Below are positions 25,564 to 33,244 of a DNA stretch of 33,520 nt, one piece after another. The translations under genes were made by a program, and so were the position numbers. The stretch is from Afipia sp. (GTDB lineage: Bacteria > Pseudomonadota > Alphaproteobacteria > Rhizobiales > Xanthobacteraceae), in contig JAFKER010000024.1 of the NCBI GenBank assembly GCA_017308595.1, forward strand, positions 1-33,520, written 5' to 3'. The first letter of the stretch is position 1, and the number at the start of each line of letters is the position of its first letter. Under the pieces are notes generated by a model. That model saw only the letters and a program-made list of their open reading frames with translations, searched no databases and was not told the origin of the DNA.

Positions 25564-25826
25564 GTATCGACGTCAAAAGCCGCCTCGCTGTCGCCCTTCA
25601 TTACGACAAGAAGGGCGCGCCGCGCGTTGTCGCCAAGGGCAAGGGTACGGTCGGCGAGAAGATCATCGAGATCGCCAGAGAAAATGACATTCCCATTCAG
25701 GAAAATGAAGTGCTCGCGGGAGCGCTTTCCAATGTCGAACTCGGCGACGAGATTCCCGCCGAACTTTACAAGGGCGTCGCGGAAGTCCTGATTTTCGTCA
25801 TGCGCCTGACGGGACGGCTGCGCTAA
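25560..25826 (+). CDS. FlhB C-terminal-like export switch protein, no transmembrane domain
   Basis: 88 residues matching only the cytoplasmic FlhB_CC part of FlhB/YscU: VALHYDKKGAPRVVAKGKG, IREIARE-like IIEIARENDIPIQENEVLAGAL, and DEIPAELYKGVAEVLIFVMRL. The autocleavage motif NPTH that precedes this segment in FlhB is absent, so it cannot self-cleave in the usual way. Small proteins of this kind (FlhX/YlqH type) can partly replace the FlhB C terminus. The start is GTG at 25560, overlapping the FliK-like stop (GTGA). Confidence 0.85.
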   Translation: MSIDVKSRLAVALHYDKKGAPRVVAKGKGTVGEKIIEIARENDIPIQENEVLAGALSNVELGDEIPAELYKGVAEVLIFVMRLTGRLR

Positions 25827-25852
25827 CCGCACTTCGGCCATGATCGCCGACA

Positions 25853-26719
25853 ATGTTGCGCGCTCCGTCAAATCAGGAGCCGCTCTTGCTCTCCCGCCGT
25901 CATGTCCTCTCGCTCGCCGCCAGCGCCGCCATCGTTCCGGTTCGCGTCTTCGCGGATGTCATTCCGCGCTATGAGGTTCGCAAAAGCCTGCAGCAGCATT
26001 TCGGCGACAGCGGGACAGCCGGTGCTTTCACGGCTTTCCGCGTCGATGATCAGCATGTCATCGCCAGTGACAATAGCCGTGTCAGGCAAGCAATCCTTCC
26101 CGCGTCGACCTACAAGATTCCGAACTCGGTGATTGCGCTGGAAACCGGCGTGGTCGGCGACCCGGACAAGGATGTGTTCAAATGGGACGGCGTGACGCGC
26201 AGCATTCCCGAATGGAACAAGGATCACACGTTGCGAACGGCCATCGCGGTGTCCGCCGTGCCTGTCTATCAGGAGATCGCGCGGCGGATCGGCCAGGAGC
26301 GGATGCAGAAGTATGTCGATGCGTTCGAATACGGCAACCGCAACATCGGCGGCGGCATCGATCGCTTCTGGCTAACGGGCGATCTGCGCATCTCGCCGCT
26401 GGAGCAGATCGCATTCGTGGACAAGCTGCGCCGCCGCGCGCTGCCGGTGTCGAAACGTGCGCAGGATTTGACAGCGGATATTCTGCCGGTGACGAAAGTT
26501 GGCGACAGCATCATCCGCGCCAAGACCGGTCTGACCGGCGTCACCGACAAAAGCATGAATGAAGGTAAGGGGATTGCGGTGGGCTGGCTGGTCGGCTGGG
26601 CCGAGAAAGGCGGCACGCAGACGGTGTTCGCGCTCAATCTCGATGTGGCGGAGCCGAAGCATTCGGCGGCGCGGATGAAAATTGCTCAACTGTGTCTGGC
26701 GGACATAGGAGCCATTTGA
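25853..26719 (+). CDS. Class D (OXA-type) beta-lactamase homologue
   Basis: Serine beta-lactamase fold, 288 residues from the ATG at 25853. All class D motifs are present: STYK with nucleophile Ser85 and Lys88, SAV (134-136), YGN (160-162) and KTG (224-226). It has SRRHVLSLAASAA near the N terminus, a plausible twin-arginine signal. A TTG at 25886 with AGGAG at 25875-25879, 6 bases upstream, is the better-placed start and leaves the Arg pair at the very N terminus. It probably acts on periplasmic penicillins, but the substrate range cannot be judged. It lies 26 bases after the FlhB-like gene. Confidence 0.9.
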   Translation: MLRAPSNQEPLLLSRRHVLSLAASAAIVPVRVFADVIPRYEVRKSLQQHFGDSGTAGAFTAFRVDDQHVIASDNSRVRQAILPASTYKIPNSVIALETGVVGDPDKDVFKWDGVTRSIPEWNKDHTLRTAIAVSAVPVYQEIARRIGQERMQKYVDAFEYGNRNIGGGIDRFWLTGDLRISPLEQIAFVDKLRRRALPVSKRAQDLTADILPVTKVGDSIIRAKTGLTGVTDKSMNEGKGIAVGWLVGWAEKGGTQTVFALNLDVAEPKHSAARMKIAQLCLADIGAI

Positions 26720-26790
26720 CGCAAGGCGCCCCGTTTCGCGGCTGTCCGAAACCCGCTAGGCTTCCCTCAACAACATAAGGGAGCGCTCGC

Positions 26791-27192
26791 ATGTCGTCCT
26801 CAGCCGCCGCAAAAATGTCATCCGCTTCGTCATGGCGCGATCTCGCCGAGCGTTACAACGCGGCGTGGAATGCGCACGACGTTGCAGCCATCATGGCCTT
26901 CCATGTCGACGACACCAGCTATCAGCGTCACGGCAATCCGAAGGTGTACAAAGGCAAGGATGTTGTGGCCGAGCAGTTCGGCAAGGACATTTCCGGATTG
27001 CCGGGCATCAAGTTCGAGCCGGTGTCGCTCCATGGCAGCGACGATCACTTCGTGTCGGAATCGATCATCACCGCGACCAAGCCGGACGGCACGCCCGTCG
27101 TCATGGAACTGGTCGATGTCATCACGCTGGGCGACGGCAAGGTGGTGCACAAGTCGAGCTACTTTGTGCCGAGCCGTCCGCCGAAGGCGTGA
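26791..27192 (+). CDS. SnoaL-like / NTF2-fold protein
   Basis: 133 residues with the NTF2-like pattern of small polyketide-cyclase or isomerase-type proteins: YNAAWNAHDVAAIMAFHVDD at the start, then GKDVVAEQF, and strands ending VVMELVDVITLGDGKVVHKSSYF. Members bind small hydrophobic ligands; many have no known activity, and no specific reaction can be assigned. AAGGGAG lies 7 bases before the ATG. The 71-base gap from the beta-lactamase gene contains a 6-bp stem (GTTTCG/CGAAAC). Confidence 0.85.
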   Translation: MSSSAAAKMSSASSWRDLAERYNAAWNAHDVAAIMAFHVDDTSYQRHGNPKVYKGKDVVAEQFGKDISGLPGIKFEPVSLHGSDDHFVSESIITATKPDGTPVVMELVDVITLGDGKVVHKSSYFVPSRPPKA

Positions 27193-27208
27193 AGAAGGCC
27201 CGATAGTC

Positions 27209-27640
27209 TTGGGGGATGAGAAACAATCGAGTGCTCGTGGACGGTGTAGGACCGCAGCTCTTTTGCTATCTGTTGTGCACGCCCTTTCGGTTGCAGGAAT
27301 GGCATATCAAATCCGTTCGGTGGAAGACTACACATTTGCTCTCGTAAATTTCTCTGTCTGGTTGTCTCCTGCCATTGTTCTTGTTCTATTTAGAGACGTC
27401 TGTGCTCTCGTCGCCACTTACGCAGCTTTCATTTTAGCTATCTTTTCCGGGCGAGTTTATTTCGCGGTACAGTTCTATGCGTTCCGAACGAATTCAGTCG
27501 GGCATGGCGATTGGGCATGGTGGCTGGCCACAATCGTAGGAATGATCTCAGTCGCCGTTTTGGTGGTTGGGCTGGTCATTTTTGCGATAAAGTATATCGG
27601 CGGCTTGAAAGGGCAGTCACAGACGGATGACGTCGTGTAG
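27209..27640 (+). CDS. Small AT-rich membrane protein of unknown function
   Basis: No family recognised. From TTG at 27209 the frame encodes 143 residues; an ATG at 27299 would give 113 but would start after a first hydrophobic segment (TAALLLSVVHALSVAGM). Four hydrophobic segments are visible, including FSVWLSPAIVLVLF, ALVATYAAFILAIF and VGMISVAVLVVGLVIFAI, and the C terminus is hydrophilic. By my count GC is about 43% in 27301-27360 and 47% in 27361-27420, clearly below the neighbours, which suggests foreign origin. It begins only 16 bases after the SnoaL-like gene. The start is uncertain. Confidence 0.55.
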   Translation: MGDEKQSSARGRCRTAALLLSVVHALSVAGMAYQIRSVEDYTFALVNFSVWLSPAIVLVLFRDVCALVATYAAFILAIFSGRVYFAVQFYAFRTNSVGHGDWAWWLATIVGMISVAVLVVGLVIFAIKYIGGLKGQSQTDDVV

Positions 27641-27663
27641 TACGGAATCCGGGCCGAGAGGAT

Positions 27664-27960
27664 TCAGCTCCTGCCCGTGACCTGTGCGGCCAGCACGGCC
27701 TTGGTCGCGGCGAGATCGACCAGCGGATAGGTGTCGAACCGGGCGGGGATAATGTCCGCCCATTCGTTCAAGATCCGGTGCAGCACCTCGTTACTTTCGA
27801 CATCGAAGATCGCCACCGCGCCGCGTCCGACACGCGGATAAATCTGTTTGCAGATTCCTTTTGCCTGATACGTTTCCATCCACGGCCAGAAGCCTTGCCG
27901 TGCTTTGGCGACATCCGACGGTCGCTCGGGCCGCGGTTCGGAAATGACGAGAAACAGCAT
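27664..27960 (-). CDS. Muconolactone isomerase-like dimeric alpha/beta-barrel protein
   Basis: 98 residues starting MLFLVISEP at 27960; an in-frame TTG at 27990 would add 10 residues. The pattern of an N-terminal strand, VGRGAVAIFDVESNEVLHRILNEWADIIPARFDTYPLVD (key part IFDVESNEVLHRIL) and a short C terminus recalls muconolactone delta-isomerase and related small barrel proteins. True isomerase activity is not established. It is encoded just downstream of the TetR gene on the same strand (38 bases), so both may be co-transcribed from the palindromic promoter region at 28570. Confidence 0.65.
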   Translation of the reverse strand: MLFLVISEPRPERPSDVAKARQGFWPWMETYQAKGICKQIYPRVGRGAVAIFDVESNEVLHRILNEWADIIPARFDTYPLVDLAATKAVLAAQVTGRS

Positions 27961-27998
27961 GGCCTGATCTTTCTGGGCGCGTGACGCCAAGCATGATC

Positions 27999-28559
27999 CT
28001 ATCTGGTCAGCAGCCGCTCAACCAGCGTTTCGGCAAAGGCTTCATCGGCGGGCGAGCCGAACAGCGCGCGGACATAAAGCGGCGCGAGCAGGTGATCCAG
28101 CACGTCGGATGTCGACGGCGTTTTCTCCTTACGCTCGCGGGCGCGCGCCAGCATGGTGGAGATCTGCTTGCTGCGCGGTGTGAGCACCGCGGAGCGGGCC
28201 GACTCGTCGGTGCCTGCGGGCATCATGGTTGCGACCAGCGCGCGGAAGAACGACGAGCCTTCGCGGCTGGCGAGGCCGGCGGCGATCGAGCGGCCCCAGG
28301 CGATCAGGTCGCCGCGCAGCGATCCGGTGTCGGGCAGGGGCCGTTCGCGCATCAGGTCTTCCACCGCCACTTCCAGCACCAGGAGGCGCACGTCGCCCCA
28401 GCGGCGATAGAGGCTCGTGGCCGCGACCCCGGCGCGCTCGGCGATGTCGGTCATGGCGATGTTGCCGTATCCGCGCTCTGCGATCAGGGCGGCGACGGCC
28501 TCGAACACCGCTTCCTTGGTCCGGGCGGTCCGTCCGCCGGGCCGGGTTGTCCCCGTCAT
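27999..28559 (-). CDS. TetR/AcrR family transcriptional regulator
   Basis: 186 residues. The N-terminal helix-turn-helix domain reads AVAALIAERGYGNIAMTDIAERAGVAATSLYRRW (key part MTDIAERAGVAATSLYRRWG, about 36-55), with a ligand-binding helical domain behind it. The start ATG at 28559 is 10 bases from a 22-base palindrome (28570-28591) that is a good operator candidate, so the gene is probably autoregulated. It is divergent from the alpha/beta hydrolase gene at 28645, the most likely regulated target. The ligand is unknown. Confidence 0.92.
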   Translation of the reverse strand: MTGTTRPGGRTARTKEAVFEAVAALIAERGYGNIAMTDIAERAGVAATSLYRRWGDVRLLVLEVAVEDLMRERPLPDTGSLRGDLIAWGRSIAAGLASREGSSFFRALVATMMPAGTDESARSAVLTPRSKQISTMLARARERKEKTPSTSDVLDHLLAPLYVRALFGSPADEAFAETLVERLLTR

Positions 28560-28569
28560 AGGCCTTCCT

Positions 28570-28591
28570 TAATGCAAATTAATTTGCGTTA
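28570..28591. promoter_or_regulatory. TetR operator palindrome
   Basis: The centre GCAAATTAATTTGC (28574-28587) is a perfect palindrome. Extended to TAAT at the left and GTTA at the right, it spans 22 bases with a single mismatched pair. It sits between the divergent tetR-type and hydrolase genes. Its right end contains TTGCGT (28584-28589), 17 bases before a weak CATTGT, so a bound repressor would cover the -35 box of the hydrolase promoter. Confidence 0.75.
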
Positions 28592-28644
28592 GTAGTTTTC
28601 ACATGCCATTGTAGCGGGCGCCGATAAACAATTTGGAGGACCCC

Positions 28645-29976
28645 ATGGATCGCAGGACACTTTTGGAACTCGGCGTATCGCTGGCCACCTTGGCCACCAG
28701 CACCTTTGCCGCCGCACAGACCCCGCCGCCCGCCGCCGCCCCGAAGCCCCCGGCGGCCAAGCCGCCGCTGTTTGCAGACGATGTCCAGTTCTGGTTCGAG
28801 ACCCAGCGGATTTTCGGAAATGCGGAGTATGGCGGCGCGCTGTTCGGCGAAGTTCTGGCGACGTCGTCCCGAATCAAGGCCGGGGACTACGACAGCTGGT
28901 ATGACGAATGGAACGCGACCGCGGACAAGGTCGCCAAGGAGGGTGCCGATCAGCTCGCGCGTGGCCGCCGCGTCAGCGCCCGCGACAGCTTCCTGCGTGC
29001 CAGCACTTACTATTTCGCGTCCGAGTTCTTCCTCCACGCCAATCCGAAGGACCCGCGCGTCATGCGCGCCTACAAGCTTTCGGTGGAGACGTACAAGCAG
29101 AGCGCGGCGCTGCACGACCAGCCCATCAAGCATGTCGAGATCCCTTACGAGAACACCACGCTGCCGGGCTATCTCCATCTTGTCGATGACTCGGGCCGTC
29201 CGCGCCCGACGCTGATCATGCACACCGGCTTCGACGGTTCGGTGGAAGAGATGCATTTCTCGGGCGCGCGTGCGGGTGTCGAACGCGGCTACAACGTTCT
29301 GGCCTTCGACGGGCCGGGCCAATACGGGCCGCTGCATCGTGAAGGCCTGGTGTTCCGCCCTGACTGGGAGAAGGTCATCACGCCGGTGGTCGACTTCGCG
29401 CTGAAGCAGCCGGGGGTCGATCCGAAAAAGATCGCGTATATGGGCATCAGCCTTGGCGGCGTGCTTGCGCCGCGTGCGGCCGCCTTCGAAAAGCGTATCG
29501 CGGCGCTGGTCGCCAACGATGGTCTCTACGACTACGGCGCAGTTCACCGCGCGGCCGCCCGCGTCCCGGCGGACAAGTCCGACGCCTTCGATGCATCGCT
29601 GCGCGCCGAGCATGCGCCGGAGGTCGATCGCGCGCTTGAAGCCGCGATGAAGGCCTCGCCGACCTCGCGCTGGGCCATCACCCACGGCATGTATTGTACG
29701 GGCGCCAAGACGCCGCGCGGTTACTTCGCCAAGGCGCTTGAGTTCAATGTGAAGGACGGCATCGCTGAAAAGATCAGCTGCCCGACGCTGGTGCTGGATC
29801 CGGAAGACGACCTGTTCTTCAAGGGCCAGCCGCAGCAGCTGTTCGATCACCTGACCTGCCGCAAGACCATGATCCACTTCTCAAACGCCGAAGGCGCGGG
29901 CGCGCATTGTCAGGTCGGCGCGAGCCGCTTGTCCAACGCCCGGATCTTCGACTGGCTGGACGAAACGTTGGCGTGA
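28645..29976 (+). CDS. Tat-exported alpha/beta hydrolase (FrsA / C-C hydrolase-like)
   Basis: 443 residues. The N terminus MDRRTLLELGVSLATLA followed by AAAQT is a twin-arginine signal, so the enzyme is probably periplasmic. A Pro/Ala-rich linker follows, then a helical cap (SWYDEWNATADK, RDSFLRASTYYFASEFFL) and the hydrolase core with FDGPGQYG. The nucleophile elbow is GISLGG and intact, with a late Asp (DPEDDLFF) and His (GAHCQVG). It resembles 2,6-dihydroxypseudooxynicotine hydrolase-type enzymes. The ATG at 28645 follows GGAGG (28635-28639 region) better than the TTG at 28633. Probably repressed by the divergent TetR. Confidence 0.88.
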   Translation: MDRRTLLELGVSLATLATSTFAAAQTPPPAAAPKPPAAKPPLFADDVQFWFETQRIFGNAEYGGALFGEVLATSSRIKAGDYDSWYDEWNATADKVAKEGADQLARGRRVSARDSFLRASTYYFASEFFLHANPKDPRVMRAYKLSVETYKQSAALHDQPIKHVEIPYENTTLPGYLHLVDDSGRPRPTLIMHTGFDGSVEEMHFSGARAGVERGYNVLAFDGPGQYGPLHREGLVFRPDWEKVITPVVDFALKQPGVDPKKIAYMGISLGGVLAPRAAAFEKRIAALVANDGLYDYGAVHRAAARVPADKSDAFDASLRAEHAPEVDRALEAAMKASPTSRWAITHGMYCTGAKTPRGYFAKALEFNVKDGIAEKISCPTLVLDPEDDLFFKGQPQQLFDHLTCRKTMIHFSNAEGAGAHCQVGASRLSNARIFDWLDETLA

Positions 29977-30006
29977 TTGGTTGTCGCTGATGAACTGTCG
30001 AATGCG

Positions 30007-30037
30007 GCCACTGGCACCTGTCTGATGTGTCAGTGGC
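30007..30037. terminator. Stem-loop between convergent genes
   Basis: GCCACTGGCAC (30007-30017) and GTGTCAGTGGC (30027-30037) pair at 10 of 11 positions plus one G-T type pair around a 9-base loop. It lies between the convergent hydrolase and TonB-like genes. No T run follows on either strand, so it may act as a Rho-dependent or bidirectional 3' end structure. Confidence 0.4.
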
Positions 30038-30053
30038 TGCGGTAATCCAGGCT

Positions 30054-30473
30054 CTAGCTCACAAAGCATTCGCTGCGAGAGGCAATTCCCGGATCGAGAG
30101 GTTGTCCTTCCTCACGGTAACGGAATCGGATCGGTATCGTGAGCGGGACGCCTGACCTCGTCATCAGTTCGAGTGGAGGTGTCGGAAACGGAGCAGCGCG
30201 CCGGATAATTTCGAGTGCCTCCCTGTTCAGGTCTTCGAAGCAGGTTGGCTTATGGATTTTGCTGCTGAGCAGGTTGCCTGACATATCGATCAGGAAGGTG
30301 ACCAGTACGTCTCCACGCTCCCCGCGTGCTTTGGCCTCCGCCGGAAAGGTTCTATGTTTTTCGATGTGAGACTTCATCTTGGCAAACCACGCTCGCGCAG
30401 TAGTGCTGTATTCGGCGTGACAGGGGGAAAAATTGAGCAAAAGAAGAGCGAAGGCTGCGAGAAATCGGGACAT
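30054..30473 (-). CDS. Secreted protein with a TonB C-terminal-like domain
   Basis: 139 residues. A signal peptide (MSRFLAAFALLLLNFSPCHA) leads to a domain with the TonB_C pattern: IEKHRTFPAEAKARGERGDVLVTFLIDMSGNLLSS (key parts FPAEAKARGERG and IDMSGNL), EALEIIRRAAPFPTPP and IPIRFRYRE. In TonB this domain touches outer membrane receptors, but here the N-terminal membrane anchor and long Pro-rich spacer are missing. If cleaved, the product would float in the periplasm, so the energy-transducing role is doubtful. The ATG at 30473 follows GCAGGA by 10 bases; a TTG at 30491 is an alternative. Confidence 0.75.
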   Translation of the reverse strand: MSRFLAAFALLLLNFSPCHAEYSTTARAWFAKMKSHIEKHRTFPAEAKARGERGDVLVTFLIDMSGNLLSSKIHKPTCFEDLNREALEIIRRAAPFPTPPLELMTRSGVPLTIPIRFRYREEGQPLDPGIASRSECFVS

Positions 30474-30491
30474 CCTGAAAATTTCCTGCAA

Positions 30492-30908
30492 TCAAGTTGG
30501 CGGGAGCTGATCCTTCCCGATCCGTCCCAGATGCGTGAATGAAAATCCAGCGTCGTATTTCAGGCCGTAGCCAAGGGCGCGGTCGAAGCCGATATGCGCG
30601 CACCAGATCAGCGACAGGTGCATCGCCAGCGCGGAGGACGTGACCATCGCAAAGATGCCGAGCAGCATCGGCAGGATGGCCGCATGGGTGATGTTGTAAG
30701 CCACGGCGCCGACGCGCGGGCCGCGCAGGTAGCCGAGGAAACTCAGGTCCGGCACCACCAGCAGAAGCGCGAACATCGCCCACGAGCCTTCAAAGTAGCT
30801 GTAGAAAACCATGCAGGCGACGGCCAGCGCGAGGCCCTCCAGCCGCAGCAGGGTGCGCACCCCGCCGGTGGCGCCGCCTGAAGCCTGTGTGGTCGTGGTG
30901 TCGGTCAT
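30492..30908 (-). CDS. DUF4260-like small membrane protein
   Basis: 138 residues with about four hydrophobic segments (LEGLALAVACMVFYSYF, WAMFALLLVVPDLSFLGY, ILPMLLGIFAMVTSS, ALAMHLSLIWCAHIGFDRALGYGLKY; each quoted only in part). The RLEGLALAV start, PDLSFLGY and the C-terminal HIGFDRALGYGLKY with GFSFTHLGRIG match the DUF4260 family as remembered; function unknown. The ATG at 30908 has AAGGGA just upstream. It lies immediately upstream of the TonB-like gene on the same strand (18 bases), probably co-transcribed. Confidence 0.8.
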   Translation of the reverse strand: MTDTTTTQASGGATGGVRTLLRLEGLALAVACMVFYSYFEGSWAMFALLLVVPDLSFLGYLRGPRVGAVAYNITHAAILPMLLGIFAMVTSSALAMHLSLIWCAHIGFDRALGYGLKYDAGFSFTHLGRIGKDQLPPT

Positions 30909-31076
30909 GCCAGCGAATCCCTTGTCAGGAGCGCCTTTTAGCACGGGCCGCAGGCCAGCCAGACCCGCCATTTTCGGGGTGGGAGAGCCATTTTCCCCCG
31001 CCCAAACTGCGTGCTAGAACGCTGCCCACCACGGGTCATGCGCGGCGCCTGCCGCCTAAGTTGGGACGGAATTTCC

Positions 31077-32609
31077 ATGAAGCACATCCTCGAAGCACTC
31101 GACGAACGCCGCGCCGGAGCCAAGAAGGGCGGCGGCGACAAGCGCATCGAGGCGCAGCACGCCCGCGGCAAGCTGACCGCCCGCGAGCGCATCGAGCTTC
31201 TGCTGGATAAAGGCTCGTTCGAGGAATTCGACATGTTTGTCGAGCACCGCTCGGTCGAGTTCGGCATGGAGAAGAACAAGATCCCCGGTGACGGAGTGGT
31301 CACCGGCTGGGGCACGGTGAACGGCCGCAAGACGTTTGTGTTCGCCAAGGACTTCACCGTGTTCGGCGGCTCGCTGTCCGAGACTCATGCGCTGAAAATC
31401 ACCAAGCTGCAGGACATGGCGCTGAAGGCGCGTGCGCCGATCGTCGGCCTCTACGACGCAGGCGGCGCGCGCATTCAGGAAGGCGTCGCGGCGCTGGCGG
31501 GTTATTCTTACGTGTTCCGCCGCAATGTGCAGGCCTCGGGTGTGATCCCGCAGATCAGCGTCATCATGGGCCCGTGCGCGGGCGGCGACGTCTATTCGCC
31601 GGCGATGACCGACTTCATCTTCATGGTGAAGAACACCAGCTACATGTTCGTCACCGGCCCCGACGTCGTGAAGACCGTGACCAACGAAGTCGTCACGGCG
31701 GAAGAACTCGGCGGCGCGAGCGTGCATGCCACGCGCTCCTCGATCGCCGACGGCGCATTCGACAATGACGTCACCACGCTCCTGCAGATGCGCCGGCTGC
31801 TGGACTTCCTGCCCAGCAACAACACCGCGGGCGTGCCGGAATGGCCGAGCTTCGATGACATCGAGCGCACGGAAGACTCGCTGGATACGCTGGTGCCGGA
31901 AAATCCGAACCAGCCTTACGATATCAAGGAACTGATCCTGAAGGTGGTGGACGAGGGCGACTTCTTCGAACTCGCCGATACGTTCGCGAAGAACATCGTC
32001 ACCGGCTTCGGCCGCATCGCGGGCAAGACGGTGGGCTTTGTCGCCAACCAGCCGATGGTGCTGGCGGGCGTGCTCGACAGCGACGCCTCGCGCAAGGCCG
32101 CGCGCTTTGTCCGCTTCTGCGATGCCTTCAACATTCCGATCGTGACCTTCGTAGACGTGCCGGGCTTCTTACCCGGAACCGCGCAGGAATACGGCGGCCT
32201 GATCAAGCATGGCGCGAAACTGTTGTTCGCCTATAGCCAGTGCACCGTGCCACTGGTCACGGTCATCACGCGCAAGGCTTACGGCGGCGCGTTCGACGTG
32301 ATGGCCTCGAAGGAAATCGGCGCGGACATGAACTACGCCTGGCCGACGGCGCAGATCGCGGTGATGGGCGCGAAGGGCGCGGTGGAGATCATCTTCCGTC
32401 AGGACATTGGCGACGCGGACAAGATCGCCGCGCGCACCAAGGAATACGAAGACCGCTTCCTGTCACCGTTTGTCGCCGCCGAGCGCGGCTATATCGACGA
32501 CGTGATCATGCCGCACTCGACCCGCAAGCGCATCGCCCGCGCGCTCGCCATGCTGAAGGACAAGCACGTCGACGTGCCGATGAAGAAGCACGACAACATT
32601 CCGTTGTGA
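31077..32609 (+). CDS. pccB: Propionyl-CoA carboxylase beta subunit (acyl-CoA carboxyltransferase)
   Basis: Transfers carboxyl from biotin to propionyl-CoA, giving methylmalonyl-CoA in propionate and odd-chain or branched amino acid breakdown. The 510 residues match PccB length. The N terminus has [25 protein letters not shown]. The carboxyltransferase blocks include [31 protein letters not shown] and [22 protein letters not shown] (key part [11 protein letters not shown]), with the biotin-site [11 protein letters not shown]. The ATG at 31077 ([12 protein letters not shown]) follows GGGACGGA. The alpha subunit gene is not in the window, unlike many relatives where it lies nearby. Confidence 0.94.
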   Translation: MKHILEALDERRAGAKKGGGDKRIEAQHARGKLTARERIELLLDKGSFEEFDMFVEHRSVEFGMEKNKIPGDGVVTGWGTVNGRKTFVFAKDFTVFGGSLSETHALKITKLQDMALKARAPIVGLYDAGGARIQEGVAALAGYSYVFRRNVQASGVIPQISVIMGPCAGGDVYSPAMTDFIFMVKNTSYMFVTGPDVVKTVTNEVVTAEELGGASVHATRSSIADGAFDNDVTTLLQMRRLLDFLPSNNTAGVPEWPSFDDIERTEDSLDTLVPENPNQPYDIKELILKVVDEGDFFELADTFAKNIVTGFGRIAGKTVGFVANQPMVLAGVLDSDASRKAARFVRFCDAFNIPIVTFVDVPGFLPGTAQEYGGLIKHGAKLLFAYSQCTVPLVTVITRKAYGGAFDVMASKEIGADMNYAWPTAQIAVMGAKGAVEIIFRQDIGDADKIAARTKEYEDRFLSPFVAAERGYIDDVIMPHSTRKRIARALAMLKDKHVDVPMKKHDNIPL

Positions 32610-32698
32610 GAGTATCGCGGCAATGTAACCCATCGCTTGCGTCATAGTATATCCCCGTGCTTGGATGCGCGTTAAACGAGCATTCGGGCGGGGGCTCT

Positions 32699-33244
32699 AT
32701 GGTCGGTGTTTTTAGGAAGACAGAAATCGAACCAATTGACGGGACTCCTGTCAAACGGATGTTTTGGTCGATAATAAGCGATTACAATTTAGAAACAGCC
32801 TTGGCTGAGCTTATTGATAACGCGCTTGATGTTTGGTTGCGCAACGGAAGTATAGGCATTCCAAAAATTGAATTGATGCTTGATGCGGATCGCCAACTCA
32901 TCACTGTGACTGACAATGCAGGGGGAGTTGGACATGAGGATCTCAAGCTTCTTGTGGCTCCAGGCGGGAGCAAGAACGACCCAAATGCAGAGAGAATCGG
33001 AATATTTGGCGTAGGAAGTAAACGCGCGGGAATAGCTCTTGGAGAGCAAGTTGAAATAAGGACGAGGCGAGAGCAAGAGCGCAGTCTGGAATTGGATATT
33101 ACAAAAGAGTGGCTCGAGTCCGATGATTGGGAGCTTGCTGCTTATGAAATTCCGGAAATCCCTCCTAGTACAACGCGTATAGACATTTCCCGATTGCGTC
33201 GTCCTTTTGCGAAAACTGACATTGGTAATGACCTGCCCCCCTGA
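32699..33244 (+). pseudogene. GHKL-type (MORC/Hsp90-like) ATPase gene, truncated by an insertion sequence
   Basis: Only the ATP-binding domain remains. From the ATG at 32699 (after GGCGGGGG) the visible motifs are the N-box ELIDN with Glu37 and Asn41, the G1 box DNAGGVG (72-78), and the G2-like GIFGVGSKRA (101-110), all typical of GHKL ATPases of the HATPase_c_3/MORC kind. About 176 native codons precede the insertion sequence at 33229; the last five residues and stop come from that element, so the C-terminal effector region is lost. Base composition is AT-rich (about 35% GC in 32761-32820 by my count), unlike the core genome. Confidence 0.8.
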
